A DNA stretch of 64,000 bases from Pseudomonas chlororaphis (GTDB lineage Bacteria; Pseudomonadota; Gammaproteobacteria; Pseudomonadales; Pseudomonadaceae). Below are positions 28,839 to 37,811 of the stretch, in pieces (position 1 is the stretch's first letter; each line of letters opens with the position of its first letter). Position numbers and translations under genes: made by a program. Below the pieces are notes generated by a model. The model saw only the letters and a list, made by a program, of their open reading frames with translations. It was not told the origin of the DNA and did no database searches. The stretch lies in assembly GCF_000783395.1 (NCBI RefSeq), contig NZ_JSFK01000002.1, positions 62,001 to 126,000 of the forward strand, written 5' to 3'.

Positions 28839-29864
28839 CTACTTCGGCGCCAGCTCCCTGAGATGGCGTGCGACTGCAATCCATGCACCGATATAACCCA
28901 ACAGCACCGCGCCAAGCAAGAGCGACAGACCGTCGGCAACTGGCACTCCGGCCAGCGCGAAATCACTGCCGTACAAGCCGGCCAGTCCAACCACCGCATC
29001 GTTCAGCCAGTTCAGGCCGAACGCCAACACACCCCAGGACAGTAGCCCCGCACCGAAGCCATACAGCGCGCCCATATAAAGGAAGGGACGACGCACATAA
29101 CTGTCAGTGCCGCCGACGAGTTTAATCACTTCTATCTCTGTGCGGCGGTTTTCAATATGAAGACGAATGGTATTGCCTATCACCAAAAGTAATGCAGAAA
29201 CCAGCAACACCGTCAGACCGAAGACAAAACGATCGCCAAGCTTGAGGATGGCCGCCAGACGCTCGACCCAGACTAGATCAAGTTGCGCCTGTTGTACCTT
29301 GGGCAGCTCGGAAAGTTTTTGTCTTAATGCTTCCAGCGTTGGCTTGTCGACTTCGTTCGGCGTGACCAGCACCACGCCCGGCAACGGGTTCTCCGGCAGC
29401 TCACGCAGGGCTTCGCCCAGTCCGGACTGTTGCTGGAACTCTTCCAGCGCCTGATCACGGCCGACATATTCAGCATCAGCTACGCCGGGCATGCCTTTGA
29501 TCTGCTCGCGTAACGACTCGCCCTGCTCAGGGCTGGCGTCGAGTTGCAGATACAAGGATATCTGCGCCGCACGCTGCCACGAACCACCAAGACGTTCGAC
29601 GTTGTTGAGCAACAGCGAAAGCCCCATCGGCAGGCTCAGTGCCACCGCCATCACCATGCAGGTGAAGAAGCTGCCGATTGGCTGTTTGCCGAGACGACGC
29701 AGGCTATCGAGCAGGCTGGCGCGATGGCTTTCGACCCACGCACGGAACAACGTGGCGAAGTCCGGGCCATCGTCATCGTCGTGCTTTTTCTTCTTCGGCG
29801 GCTGCGGATCGGCGGCTTTCGGGGCCACGCGCTCGGAAACCTTCGGACTGCGTGTTGCACTCAT
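28839..29864 (-). CDS. ftsX: Cell-division protein FtsX
   Basis: Permease-like partner of FtsE (341 aa) that couples division-site ATP hydrolysis to activation of peptidoglycan amidases. A Lys/Asp-rich cytoplasmic N-terminus (KKKKHDDDDG) is followed by a helix (about 68-88), a periplasmic domain of about 120 residues, and three C-terminal helices. Four-base overlap with ftsE. Confidence 0.95.
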   Translation of the reverse strand: MSATRSPKVSERVAPKAADPQPPKKKKHDDDDGPDFATLFRAWVESHRASLLDSLRRLGKQPIGSFFTCMVMAVALSLPMGLSLLLNNVERLGGSWQRAAQISLYLQLDASPEQGESLREQIKGMPGVADAEYVGRDQALEEFQQQSGLGEALRELPENPLPGVVLVTPNEVDKPTLEALRQKLSELPKVQQAQLDLVWVERLAAILKLGDRFVFGLTVLLVSALLLVIGNTIRLHIENRRTEIEVIKLVGGTDSYVRRPFLYMGALYGFGAGLLSWGVLAFGLNWLNDAVVGLAGLYGSDFALAGVPVADGLSLLLGAVLLGYIGAWIAVARHLRELAPK

Positions 29865-30532
29865 ACCCCGGCCTCCCCGTCGCCAATCAATCGGCCGCGT
29901 TGCAGGGTCAGCATGCGGTGACGCATGCGCGCGATCAGTGCCAGGTCGTGACTGGCGATCAGCACGCTGGTGCCCAGCCGGTTGATGTCTTCGAACACGC
30001 CCATGATTTCCGCCGCCAGACGCGGATCGAGGTTACCGGTCGGTTCGTCCGCCAGCAGCAAGGCCGGGCGGTGCACGATGGCGCGGGCAATGCCGACGCG
30101 CTGTTGCTGACCGGTGGACAGGTCGCCCGGGTACAGATCGGTTTTATCCGACAGCGCCACGCGCTCCAGCGCCGAATCGACACGCTTGGCGATTTCGGCC
30201 TTGGACAAGCCAAGAATCTGCAGCGGCAAGGCGACGTTGTTGAACACCGTGCGATCGAACAGCAACTGGTGATTCTGGAACACCACGCCGATCTGCCGGC
30301 GCAGGAACGGAATCTGCGCGTTGCTGATGGTGCTCAGGTCTTGCCCGGCCAGCAGCAGTTTGCCGCTGGTTGGGCGTTCCATCGCCAGCAACAGGCGCAA
30401 CAACGTGGATTTACCGGCACCGGAGTGGCCGGTGACAAACAAGAACTCGCCACGACGGACTCGAAAGCTCAGCTCATGCAAGCCGACGTGACCGTTCGGG
30501 TAGCGTTTACCGACCTGTTCGAAACGAATCAT
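29861..30532 (-). CDS. ftsE: Cell-division ATP-binding protein FtsE
   Basis: ABC-type ATPase of the divisome (223 aa). Walker A GHSGAGKSTLL, signature LSTGQQQRVGIARA, Walker B PALLLADEPTGNLD, and the switch His in VLIASHDLAL are all present. Coupled to ftsY and ftsX by 4-base overlaps. Confidence 0.96.
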   Translation of the reverse strand: MIRFEQVGKRYPNGHVGLHELSFRVRRGEFLFVTGHSGAGKSTLLRLLLAMERPTSGKLLLAGQDLSTISNAQIPFLRRQIGVVFQNHQLLFDRTVFNNVALPLQILGLSKAEIAKRVDSALERVALSDKTDLYPGDLSTGQQQRVGIARAIVHRPALLLADEPTGNLDPRLAAEIMGVFEDINRLGTSVLIASHDLALIARMRHRMLTLQRGRLIGDGEAGV

Positions 30533-32052
30533 GAACGCTCCCGCTCGGCAAACAGTGCCTGGACAAAGGGTTCGGCTTCAAAGGTACGCAAATCGTCGAT
30601 GCCTTCACCGACGCCGATATAGCGGATCGGCAGGCCGAACTGCTTGGCGAGGGCGAAAATCACCCCGCCCTTGGCGGTGCCGTCGAGTTTGGTCAACGCC
30701 AGGCCAGTCAGTTCGACGGTCTGGTTGAATTGCTTGGCCTGGTTGATGGCGTTCTGGCCAGTACCGGCGTCGAGCACCAGCAGCACTTCGTGCGGTGCGT
30801 CGGCGTCGAGCTTGCCGATCACCCGGCGAACCTTTTTCAGTTCTTCCATCAGGTTGTCTTTGGTGTGCAGACGACCAGCGGTGTCGGCGATCAATACGTC
30901 GATACCACGCGCCTTGGCAGCCTGCACGGCATCGAAGATCACCGAAGCCGAGTCGGCACCGGTGTGCTGGGCGATCACCGGAATCTTGTTGCGCTCACCC
31001 CAGACCTGCAATTGTTCCACGGCCGCTGCACGGAAGGTGTCACCGGCGGCGAGCATGACTTTCTTGCCTTCCAGTTGCAGCTTCTTCGCCAGTTTGCCGA
31101 TGGTGGTGGTTTTGCCGGCGCCGTTGACGCCCACCACCAGAATCACGAACGGTTTGTTCTGCGAGGCGATTTTCAGCGGCTGTTCGACCGGTTTGAGCAT
31201 CGCGGCCAGTTCGGCCTGCAGGGACTTGTACAGCGCGTCGGCGTCGGCCAGTTCTTTACGGGCGACCTTCTGGGTCAGGCGCTGGATGATCTGTGTGGTG
31301 GCTTCGACGCCGACGTCGGCGGTGAGCAGACGGGTTTCGAGGTCATCGAGCAGATCGTCATCAATGGTTTTGCGGCCGAGGAACAGACTGGCCATGCCCT
31401 CGCCGATGCTGGCGCTGGTTTTCGACAGACCTTGCTTGAGGCGGGCGAAGAAGCCGGCTTTGGTTTCTTCGGTGCGTGGGGCTTCGACCGGGGCCTCGGC
31501 AATCACTTCAACTGGAGTAACAGGAGCAGCGACAACCGGTGCAGGTGCAGGTGCAGGTGCAGGTGCAGGTGCAGGTGCAGGTGCAGGCTCGGGCTGTTGA
31601 ACAACTGGCGCAACAAACACGGGCGCAACAGGCTCGACTACAACCGGCGCAGGCTCGACAACCGGCGCCGGAGCAACCTCTGGAACGAACGCGGCAGGCG
31701 CAGGAATCTCTGGGGTGATGTGCGGCGCAGCCTCTTCAACCAATGCCACTGGCTCTTCCGCCACTGGCAAAGTCAGCCATGGCTCAGCCGCCGGGGTCAG
31801 CGGCAATTCCGCCGCTACAGGCGCTTCAGGCTCGGGTTCTGGCTCGACCGGTTGCAACACCGGTTCGGCAAGCGGCAGCACAATCGGTGCCGGCTCTTCT
31901 TCTATTACCGGAGCGGGCGCCGGGGCAGGCTCAGGAATCGCGGGCGGCTGTTCGACGACGGGTTCCTGCGGTTTCTTACGCAGCCATCCGAACAGGCTTT
32001 TCTTCTCGCCAGCCGCAGCTGGGGTCTTCTTGTCGTCGTTGGAACCAAACAT
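30529..32052 (-). CDS. ftsY: FtsY, signal recognition particle receptor
   Basis: GTPase that docks SRP-ribosome complexes at the membrane. 507 aa: an acidic, Pro/Ala/Glu-rich A domain (about 1-195) and the NG domain (about 200-505) with GVNGAGKTTTIGKL, DTAGRLHT and TKLDGTAKGG. The A domain includes an Ala-Pro array encoded by eight perfect hexanucleotide repeats (31538-31585). It is long for FtsY because of this spacer. First gene of ftsYEX-rpoH. Confidence 0.96.
   Translation of the reverse strand: MFGSNDDKKTPAAAGEKKSLFGWLRKKPQEPVVEQPPAIPEPAPAPAPVIEEEPAPIVLPLAEPVLQPVEPEPEPEAPVAAELPLTPAAEPWLTLPVAEEPVALVEEAAPHITPEIPAPAAFVPEVAPAPVVEPAPVVVEPVAPVFVAPVVQQPEPAPAPAPAPAPAPAPAPVVAAPVTPVEVIAEAPVEAPRTEETKAGFFARLKQGLSKTSASIGEGMASLFLGRKTIDDDLLDDLETRLLTADVGVEATTQIIQRLTQKVARKELADADALYKSLQAELAAMLKPVEQPLKIASQNKPFVILVVGVNGAGKTTTIGKLAKKLQLEGKKVMLAAGDTFRAAAVEQLQVWGERNKIPVIAQHTGADSASVIFDAVQAAKARGIDVLIADTAGRLHTKDNLMEELKKVRRVIGKLDADAPHEVLLVLDAGTGQNAINQAKQFNQTVELTGLALTKLDGTAKGGVIFALAKQFGLPIRYIGVGEGIDDLRTFEAEPFVQALFAERERS
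31538..31585. repeat. Hexanucleotide microsatellite in ftsY
   Basis: Eight perfect tandem copies of GGTGCA (plus strand). On the coding strand they encode alternating Ala and Pro in the FtsY A domain. Gain or loss of units keeps the reading frame and changes only spacer length. Confidence 0.97.
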
Positions 32053-32397
32053 GGAGGACGGCTATCTCACGGTAGCGACGCGCCATAAGGGCGCCCCGGC
32101 AAATAAATATTCGATGCAGAACAGACTGTGTTTCATCCAGCTTGTTCACGCGCAACATTTTGTCGAGGCGCCACAGGCACCTCAAAGGTCGATTAATACG
32201 AAGGACTGGAACGGCATCGTCGGCGAAAACGCAGAGTTTAGCTGACAAACTCAAAGCTTCTTCCGGGAACCCATACAACCTATCGACCGATCAGTGGTTT
32301 GATAGGCGTGGCCGCCAGTAAAACGGATCAGTATCCTAGCACCTCCTCGCCCGCCTAGGCTAAGACCAAGCGGGCAGCCCAACAGGTTAAAAAACGA
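32053..32397. other. Divergent intergenic region, ftsY / M16 protease
   Basis: 345 bases with no convincing ORF. It must hold the ftsYEX promoter (minus) and the M16 operon promoter (plus). TATCCT near 32332 could be a -10, but I find no -35 at proper distance. The ftsY side (about 32100-32165) is relatively AT-rich. Confidence 0.6.
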
Positions 32398-33753
32398 ATG
32401 AATGCTCTAGCCCGCCGCGCTGCAGGCCTGCTGCTCAGCACAGTCTGCCTGCCCCTCTCGGCCTTGGCGGCCGACCCGCAACCTACCCACGAATTCACCC
32501 TCGACAACGGCCTCAAGGTCGTGGTGCGCGAAGACCATCGCGCGCCGGTGGTGGTCTCGCAGGTCTGGTACAAGGTCGGCTCCAGCTACGAAACCCCGGG
32601 CCAGACCGGTCTGTCCCACGCGCTTGAGCACATGATGTTCAAGGGCAGCGAGAAAGTCGGTCCCGGCGAAGCGTCGTTGATCCTGCGTGATCTGGGCGCC
32701 GAAGAGAACGCTTTCACCAGCGACGACTTCACCGCTTATTACCAGGTGCTGGCTCGCGACCGTCTGGGCGTAGCCTTCGAACTGGAAGCCGACCGCATGG
32801 CCAATCTGCGCCTGCCGGCCGAAGAGTTCGCCAAGGAAATCGAAGTCATCAAGGAAGAGCGCCGCTTGCGCACCGATGACAAGCCGATGTCCAAGGCCTA
32901 CGAGCGCTACAAGGCCATGGCCTACCCGGCCAGCGGCTACCACACGCCGACCATTGGCTGGATGGCCGACCTCGACCGCATGAAGGTCGAAGAGCTGCGC
33001 CACTGGTACCAATCCTGGTACGTGCCGAACAACGCCACACTGGTGGTGGTCGGCGACGTGACCCCGGATGAAGTGAAAGCCTTGGCCCAGCGCTATTTCG
33101 GCCCGATCGCCAAGCGCGACGTGCCACCGGCGAAAAAACCGCTGGAATTGGCCGAGCCCGGCGAACGCCAGATCACCCTGCACGTGCAGACTCAGTTGCC
33201 TAGCTTGATGCTCGGTTTCAACGTACCAAGCATTGCGACGGCTGAAGACAAACGCTCGGTCAACGCCTTGCGCCTGATCTCCGCGTTGCTTGACGGCGGC
33301 TACAGCGGTCGTATCCCGACACAACTGGAACGCGGCGAAGAGCTGGTGTCCGGCGGATCGTCGAGCTACGACGCCTACACCCGTGGCGACAGCCTGTTCA
33401 CCCTCTCGGCCACGCCGAACACGCAGAAGAAAAAGACCATGGCGCAAGCCGAGGCCGGTCTGTGGAAGTTGCTGGAACAGCTGAAAACCACCGCGCCGTC
33501 CGCCGAAGAACTGGAACGTGTGCGTGCACAAGTGATCGCCGGTCTGGTGTTCGAACGTGATTCGATCACCAGCCAGGCCACCGCCATCGGCCAACTGGAA
33601 ACCGTCGGTCTGTCGTGGAAACTGATGGACACCGAACTCGCCGATCTGGAAAGCGTGACCCCGCAAGACATCCAGAACGCCGCCAAGCTGTATTTCACCC
33701 GCGAACGTCTCAGCGTCGCCCACGTCCTGCCACTGGAGACGACTCATGAGTAA
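32398..33753 (+). CDS. Periplasmic M16 zinc peptidase (active subunit)
   Basis: 451-aa pitrilysin-family metalloprotease. Signal peptide ends at SALAADPQP (about residue 24). The inverted zinc motif HxxEH is in LSHALEHMMF, with a distal Glu in the EIEVIKEER region. Two M16 halves are present (about 30-190 and 195-430). It overlaps the next gene by eight bases, and together they should form a heterodimer, as in other bacterial M16 pairs. Confidence 0.93.
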   Translation: MNALARRAAGLLLSTVCLPLSALAADPQPTHEFTLDNGLKVVVREDHRAPVVVSQVWYKVGSSYETPGQTGLSHALEHMMFKGSEKVGPGEASLILRDLGAEENAFTSDDFTAYYQVLARDRLGVAFELEADRMANLRLPAEEFAKEIEVIKEERRLRTDDKPMSKAYERYKAMAYPASGYHTPTIGWMADLDRMKVEELRHWYQSWYVPNNATLVVVGDVTPDEVKALAQRYFGPIAKRDVPPAKKPLELAEPGERQITLHVQTQLPSLMLGFNVPSIATAEDKRSVNALRLISALLDGGYSGRIPTQLERGEELVSGGSSSYDAYTRGDSLFTLSATPNTQKKKTMAQAEAGLWKLLEQLKTTAPSAEELERVRAQVIAGLVFERDSITSQATAIGQLETVGLSWKLMDTELADLESVTPQDIQNAAKLYFTRERLSVAHVLPLETTHE

Positions 33754-35233
33754 GCGCAAATCCCCACGCCTGCTGCTCGGCCTGATTGCCGTGGCGGTGA
33801 TCGGCTCTGCCGCGCTCTATCTGTCGCCAGGCGCTGACAGCAATGCCAGCGAAGCGCTGGACAACGCCAAAACCAGCCAGAAGCTGCAATCGCTGGCCGA
33901 ACTCGACGGCAAGGCCCCGGCCAGCCGCAAGCTCGATGTACAAACCTGGAGCACCGCCGCAGGCGCCAAAGTGCTGTTCGTCGAAGCCCATGAGTTGCCG
34001 ATGTTCGACATGCGCCTGATCTTCGCCGCTGGCAGCAGCCAGGACGGCAGCGCCTCGGGTCTGGCGGTGCTGACCAACGCCATGCTCAACGAAGGTGTTG
34101 CCGGCAAAGACGTCGGCGCCATCGCGCGAGGCTTCGAAGGCCTCGGTGCGGATTTCGGCAACGGTGCTTTCAAGGACATGGCGCTGGCTTCGTTGCGCAG
34201 TCTGAGTGCTGCCGACAAACGCGAGCCGGCCTTGAAACTGTTCTCGGAAGTGGTCGGCAAACCGACCTTCCCGGCCGACTCGTTCGCACGCATCAAGAAC
34301 CAGATGCTCGCCGGTTTCGAATACCAGAAACAGAACCCCGGCAAACTCGCCAGCCTTGAGCTGATGAAGCGTCTGTATGGCGATCACCCGTACGCGCATT
34401 CGAGCGACGGCAATCCGCAGAGCGTGCCGAAGATCACCCTCGCGCAATTGCGTGAGTTCCACGCCAAGGCTTACGCCGCTGGCAACGTGGTGATTGCGCT
34501 GGTCGGCGACCTGTCGCGTGCGGAAGCCGAGGCGATTGCCAATCAGGTCTCCTCTGCCCTTCCCAAAGGCCCGGCGCTGGCGAAGATCGCTCAGCCGCAG
34601 GAGCCGAAAGCCAGCGTCAACCACATCGAGTTCCCGTCGAAGCAAACCAACTTGATGCTCGCGCAACTGGGCATCGACCGTGACGATCCCGATTACGCGG
34701 CGCTGTCGATGGGCAACCAGATCCTCGGTGGCGGCGGTTTCGGCACGCGCCTGATGAGTGAAGTGCGCGAGAAACGCGGCTTGACCTACGGCGTGTACTC
34801 GGCCTTCAGCCCGATGCAGGCACGTGGCCCGTTCATGATCAACCTGCAGACCCGCGCGGAAATGAGCGAAGGCACCCTGAAACTGGTGCAGGACGTACTC
34901 GCCGATTACCTGAAAACCGGGCCGACGCAAAAAGAACTCGACGACGCCAAACGCGAGCTGGCCGGGAGTTTCCCGCTGTCCACCGCGAGCAATGCCGATA
35001 TCGTCGGCCAACTCGGCGCCATGGGCTTCTATAATCTGCCGTTGAGCTATCTGGATGATTTCATGCGTCAGTCGCAAAGCCTGACCGTCGAGCAAGTCCG
35101 CGACGCCCTGAACAAACACCTGAGCACGGACAAAATGGTCATCGTCACCGCTGGCCCGACCGTGCCGCAAAAGCCGTTACCGGCCCCATCTGATAAACCT
35201 GCCGAGCAACCGCTCGGGGTTCCGGAGCATTAA
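33746..35233 (+). CDS. M16 peptidase-like protein lacking zinc ligands (partner subunit)
   Basis: 495 aa. N-terminal membrane/signal segment (about residues 9-28), then two M16-type domains. The position of HxxEH reads LTNAMLNEG, so no zinc site is formed. RxxY-type contact residues typical of the partner half appear in REKRGLTYGVYSAF. Likely needed for substrate binding with the preceding active subunit. TAATG overlap with rsmD. Confidence 0.92.
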   Translation: MSKRKSPRLLLGLIAVAVIGSAALYLSPGADSNASEALDNAKTSQKLQSLAELDGKAPASRKLDVQTWSTAAGAKVLFVEAHELPMFDMRLIFAAGSSQDGSASGLAVLTNAMLNEGVAGKDVGAIARGFEGLGADFGNGAFKDMALASLRSLSAADKREPALKLFSEVVGKPTFPADSFARIKNQMLAGFEYQKQNPGKLASLELMKRLYGDHPYAHSSDGNPQSVPKITLAQLREFHAKAYAAGNVVIALVGDLSRAEAEAIANQVSSALPKGPALAKIAQPQEPKASVNHIEFPSKQTNLMLAQLGIDRDDPDYAALSMGNQILGGGGFGTRLMSEVREKRGLTYGVYSAFSPMQARGPFMINLQTRAEMSEGTLKLVQDVLADYLKTGPTQKELDDAKRELAGSFPLSTASNADIVGQLGAMGFYNLPLSYLDDFMRQSQSLTVEQVRDALNKHLSTDKMVIVTAGPTVPQKPLPAPSDKPAEQPLGVPEH

Positions 35234-35847
35234 TGGCTACCCGATCGCCTAAAAAACCTGCGCAGAACGTCCACAACGGTGTAAACCAGTTGCGCATCAT
35301 TGGCGGCCAATGGCGCAGCCGCAAGCTGAGCTTCCCCGATGCGCCGGGCCTGCGCCCGACGCCGGACCGCGTGCGTGAAACCCTGTTCAACTGGCTCGCA
35401 CCGTACGTTGAAGGGGCCAAGGTACTCGACCCGTTTGCCGGCAGCGGCGCGCTGTTTCTCGAAGCGCTGTCCCGTGGCGCGGCCATGGGCCAGGCGCTGG
35501 ATGCCAGCAACATCGCCGTCTCCAGCCTGAAGGAACACCTCGGCACCCTGCGCTGCACCAACGGTCAGGTGCAGACCGCCGACGCCCTGCGTTATCTGGA
35601 AACCCAGACCGCGACACCGTTCGACCTGGTGTTCCTCGATCCGCCGTTCAACCAGAACCTGCTGCCTGCCGTGTGCACCTTGCTCGAAGAGCGTCAGTGG
35701 CTGGCGCCGGACTCGTGGATCTACACTGAAAGCGAAACGGCGCCATCGACACTGGGCCTGCCGGGCAACTGGCGCCTGCACCGCGAACAGAAATCCGGCC
35801 GGGTTTACTACGCGCTGTGGCAACGTACGGCAGAGATCGCCGGTTAA
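35233..35847 (+). CDS. rsmD: 16S rRNA (guanine-966-N2)-methyltransferase
   Basis: 204 aa. LRIIGGQWRSRKLSFP begins the family core; VLDPFAGSGALFLEALSRG is the SAM motif, and the catalytic NPPY-like motif is FLDPPFN. A Lys-rich N-terminal tail precedes it. One-base overlap with the M16 partner gene, an arrangement common in Pseudomonas. Confidence 0.95.
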   Translation: MATRSPKKPAQNVHNGVNQLRIIGGQWRSRKLSFPDAPGLRPTPDRVRETLFNWLAPYVEGAKVLDPFAGSGALFLEALSRGAAMGQALDASNIAVSSLKEHLGTLRCTNGQVQTADALRYLETQTATPFDLVFLDPPFNQNLLPAVCTLLEERQWLAPDSWIYTESETAPSTLGLPGNWRLHREQKSGRVYYALWQRTAEIAG

Positions 35848-35910
35848 TCGACCGGTCTGAATAAGCGGTGCCCCTTCCAACAGGGTCGCCGCTCTGCATC
35901 GAGAACCATC

Positions 35911-36906
35911 GTGTCCGCCTCCTCAGAACGCTTCACCCCCGCCCTCGGCCTCGGCAATCCGCACCTGCAAACCTTGTGGGGGCCGCTGTGGCGCAAAACC
36001 GTACATATCGAGCGTGAACGCGAACGCCTGTGGCTTGAGGATGGCGACTTTCTCGATCTCGACTGGCACGGCCCGCACACCGCCGATGCACCACTGGTGC
36101 TGGTGCTGCATGGCCTGACCGGTTCCTCAAACTCGCCGTATGTGGCCGGCATCCAGAAAGCACTGGCCGATCAAGGCTGGGCGAGCGTTGCACTGAACTG
36201 GCGCGGCTGTTCCGGTGAACCGAATCTGCTCCCGCGCAGTTACCACTCCGGCGCCAGTGAAGACCTCGCCGAAACCATCAGACACCTGCGCGCCAAACGC
36301 CCATTGGCGCCGTTGTATGCCGTCGGCTACTCCCTGGGCGGTAACGTGCTGCTCAAACACCTCGGAGAAACCGGCAGCGCCAGCGGTGTGCTCGGCGCGG
36401 TGGCGGTGTCGGTGCCGTTTCGCCTCGACCAATGCGCCGACCGCATCGGCCAGGGTTTTTCCAAGGTCTATCAGGCGCACTTCATGCGCGAGATGGTCGC
36501 CTACATCAAGAACAAGCAACGGCAGTTTCAGCATGACGGTCGCGAAGACGGACTCGCCGCGCTGGCGGCCCTCGGCTCGCTGGAGAACATGCGCACGTTT
36601 TGGGATTTCGATGGCCGGGTGACCGCGCCGTTGCACGGTTTCAATGATGCCGAGGATTACTACCGGCGCGCTTCGAGCCGTTACTTCCTCGGTGAGATCC
36701 GCACGCCGACGCTGATCATTCAGGCGGCAGACGATCCGTTCGTGTTCCCGCACAGTTTGCCGCAGGCCAGTGAGCTGTCGGCCTCGACTGCCTTCGAATT
36801 GCAGGCACGCGGCGGGCATGTCGGCTTCGTCGACGGCTCGATTCGTCAGCCCGGTTACTACCTGGAACGACGCATCCCGCAGTGGCTGGCGCGCGTGCCC
36901 GCATGA
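35911..36906 (+). CDS. YheT-type alpha/beta hydrolase
   Basis: 331-aa hydrolase of the YheT/EMB8 group. LGNPHLQTLWGPL is the family's N-terminal signature; LVLHGLTGSSNSPYV gives the oxyanion region, GYSLGGNVLLKHL the Ser nucleophile, and GGHVGFVDG the catalytic His. Natural substrate unknown, probably an ester. GTG start. ATGA overlap with the AraC gene. Confidence 0.9.
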   Translation: MSASSERFTPALGLGNPHLQTLWGPLWRKTVHIERERERLWLEDGDFLDLDWHGPHTADAPLVLVLHGLTGSSNSPYVAGIQKALADQGWASVALNWRGCSGEPNLLPRSYHSGASEDLAETIRHLRAKRPLAPLYAVGYSLGGNVLLKHLGETGSASGVLGAVAVSVPFRLDQCADRIGQGFSKVYQAHFMREMVAYIKNKQRQFQHDGREDGLAALAALGSLENMRTFWDFDGRVTAPLHGFNDAEDYYRRASSRYFLGEIRTPTLIIQAADDPFVFPHSLPQASELSASTAFELQARGGHVGFVDGSIRQPGYYLERRIPQWLARVPA

Positions 36907-37733
36907 GCGATCAGGGCGAGTCGATCCGTTTCTGGCAAACCGCGCCGCTGGCCGGGGTCGAGTTGTTGTCGGCGCGCTACATCGAACATCGTTTCGCCCC
37001 GCATGTGCACGACGGATTCGTGATCGGCATGATCATGGCCGGCGCCCAGCGTTATCGCTATCGCGGCGCCGAGCATCTGGCCGGCAGCGGCACGCTGGTG
37101 TTGATCAATCCGGACGAATTGCATACCGGGCACAAAGGCACTGAGGACGGCTGGCTGTATCGGGCGTTTTATCCCGATACTTCACAGATCGTTTCGTTGC
37201 TGGATGAGCTGGAGCTGTCCACCACGAGTCTGCCGGCGTTCGGCGCCACGCTGTATCGCGATGCGGATCTGGTCAACGGCTTTGCGCAATTGCACCGCTT
37301 GCTGGAAAGCCCAGCGACCGCGCTACAACAGCAAACGGTGTGGCGCGAGATGATGTTGCGGCTGTTGCAGCGCCATGCGGCTGTGCCGGTCCCCGGACGA
37401 GCCGGCAAGGAACACCGCGCGGTGCTATTGGGCAAAGAACTGCTGCACGCACAATTGGCGGCGCCGCCATCACTGGAAGAACTGGCGGCGGCGGTCAATC
37501 TGTCGCCGTTCCATTTCGCCCGGGTGTTCCGCCGCGCCACCGGCATGCCGCCGCACAGCTGGCTGATGCAGCAACGCATCGCTCAAGCGCGCGCACTTCT
37601 GCAACACGGCTGCCTGCCGGTGGAGGTCGCCACGCAACTGGGGTTTGCCGACCAGAGCCATTTGAGCCGGCAGTTCAAGCAGGCTTATGGCGTCGGGCCC
37701 GCCGCCTACCGTAGCGCCCGGATGGAAAGCTAA
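36903..37733 (+). CDS. AraC-family transcriptional regulator
   Basis: 276 aa from ATG 36903. N-terminal cupin-type sensing domain (about residues 15-130; HRFAPHVHDGFVIGMI, LVLINPDELHTG) and C-terminal double helix-turn-helix (about 180-275; LEELAAAVNLSPFHFARVFRRATG and FADQSHLSRQFKQAYG, in part). Ligand unknown. Translationally coupled to the hydrolase. Its stop lies inside the start of a family C palindrome. Confidence 0.92.
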   Translation: MSDQGESIRFWQTAPLAGVELLSARYIEHRFAPHVHDGFVIGMIMAGAQRYRYRGAEHLAGSGTLVLINPDELHTGHKGTEDGWLYRAFYPDTSQIVSLLDELELSTTSLPAFGATLYRDADLVNGFAQLHRLLESPATALQQQTVWREMMLRLLQRHAAVPVPGRAGKEHRAVLLGKELLHAQLAAPPSLEELAAAVNLSPFHFARVFRRATGMPPHSWLMQQRIAQARALLQHGCLPVEVATQLGFADQSHLSRQFKQAYGVGPAAYRSARMES

Positions 37734-37807
37734 AAGATCGCAGCCTTCGGCAGCTCCTACAGGGAAATGCATTCCAATGTAGGAGCTGCCGAAGGCTGCG
37801 ATCTTTT
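37732..37807. repeat. Palindromic repeat, family C
   Basis: AAAAGATCGCAGCCTTCGGC and its inverse with a loop of about 25 bases, ending in TTTT; almost the same as 10925-11000. It overlaps the last two bases of the AraC stop and lies just after the convergent sulfurtransferase, so it may terminate both. Confidence 0.88.
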
Positions 37808-37811
37808 GATC

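Noticed and set aside
33710..35170. 486-codon minus-strand ORF over the second M16 gene
   Set aside because: Antisense shadow; the plus strand has continuous M16 homology.
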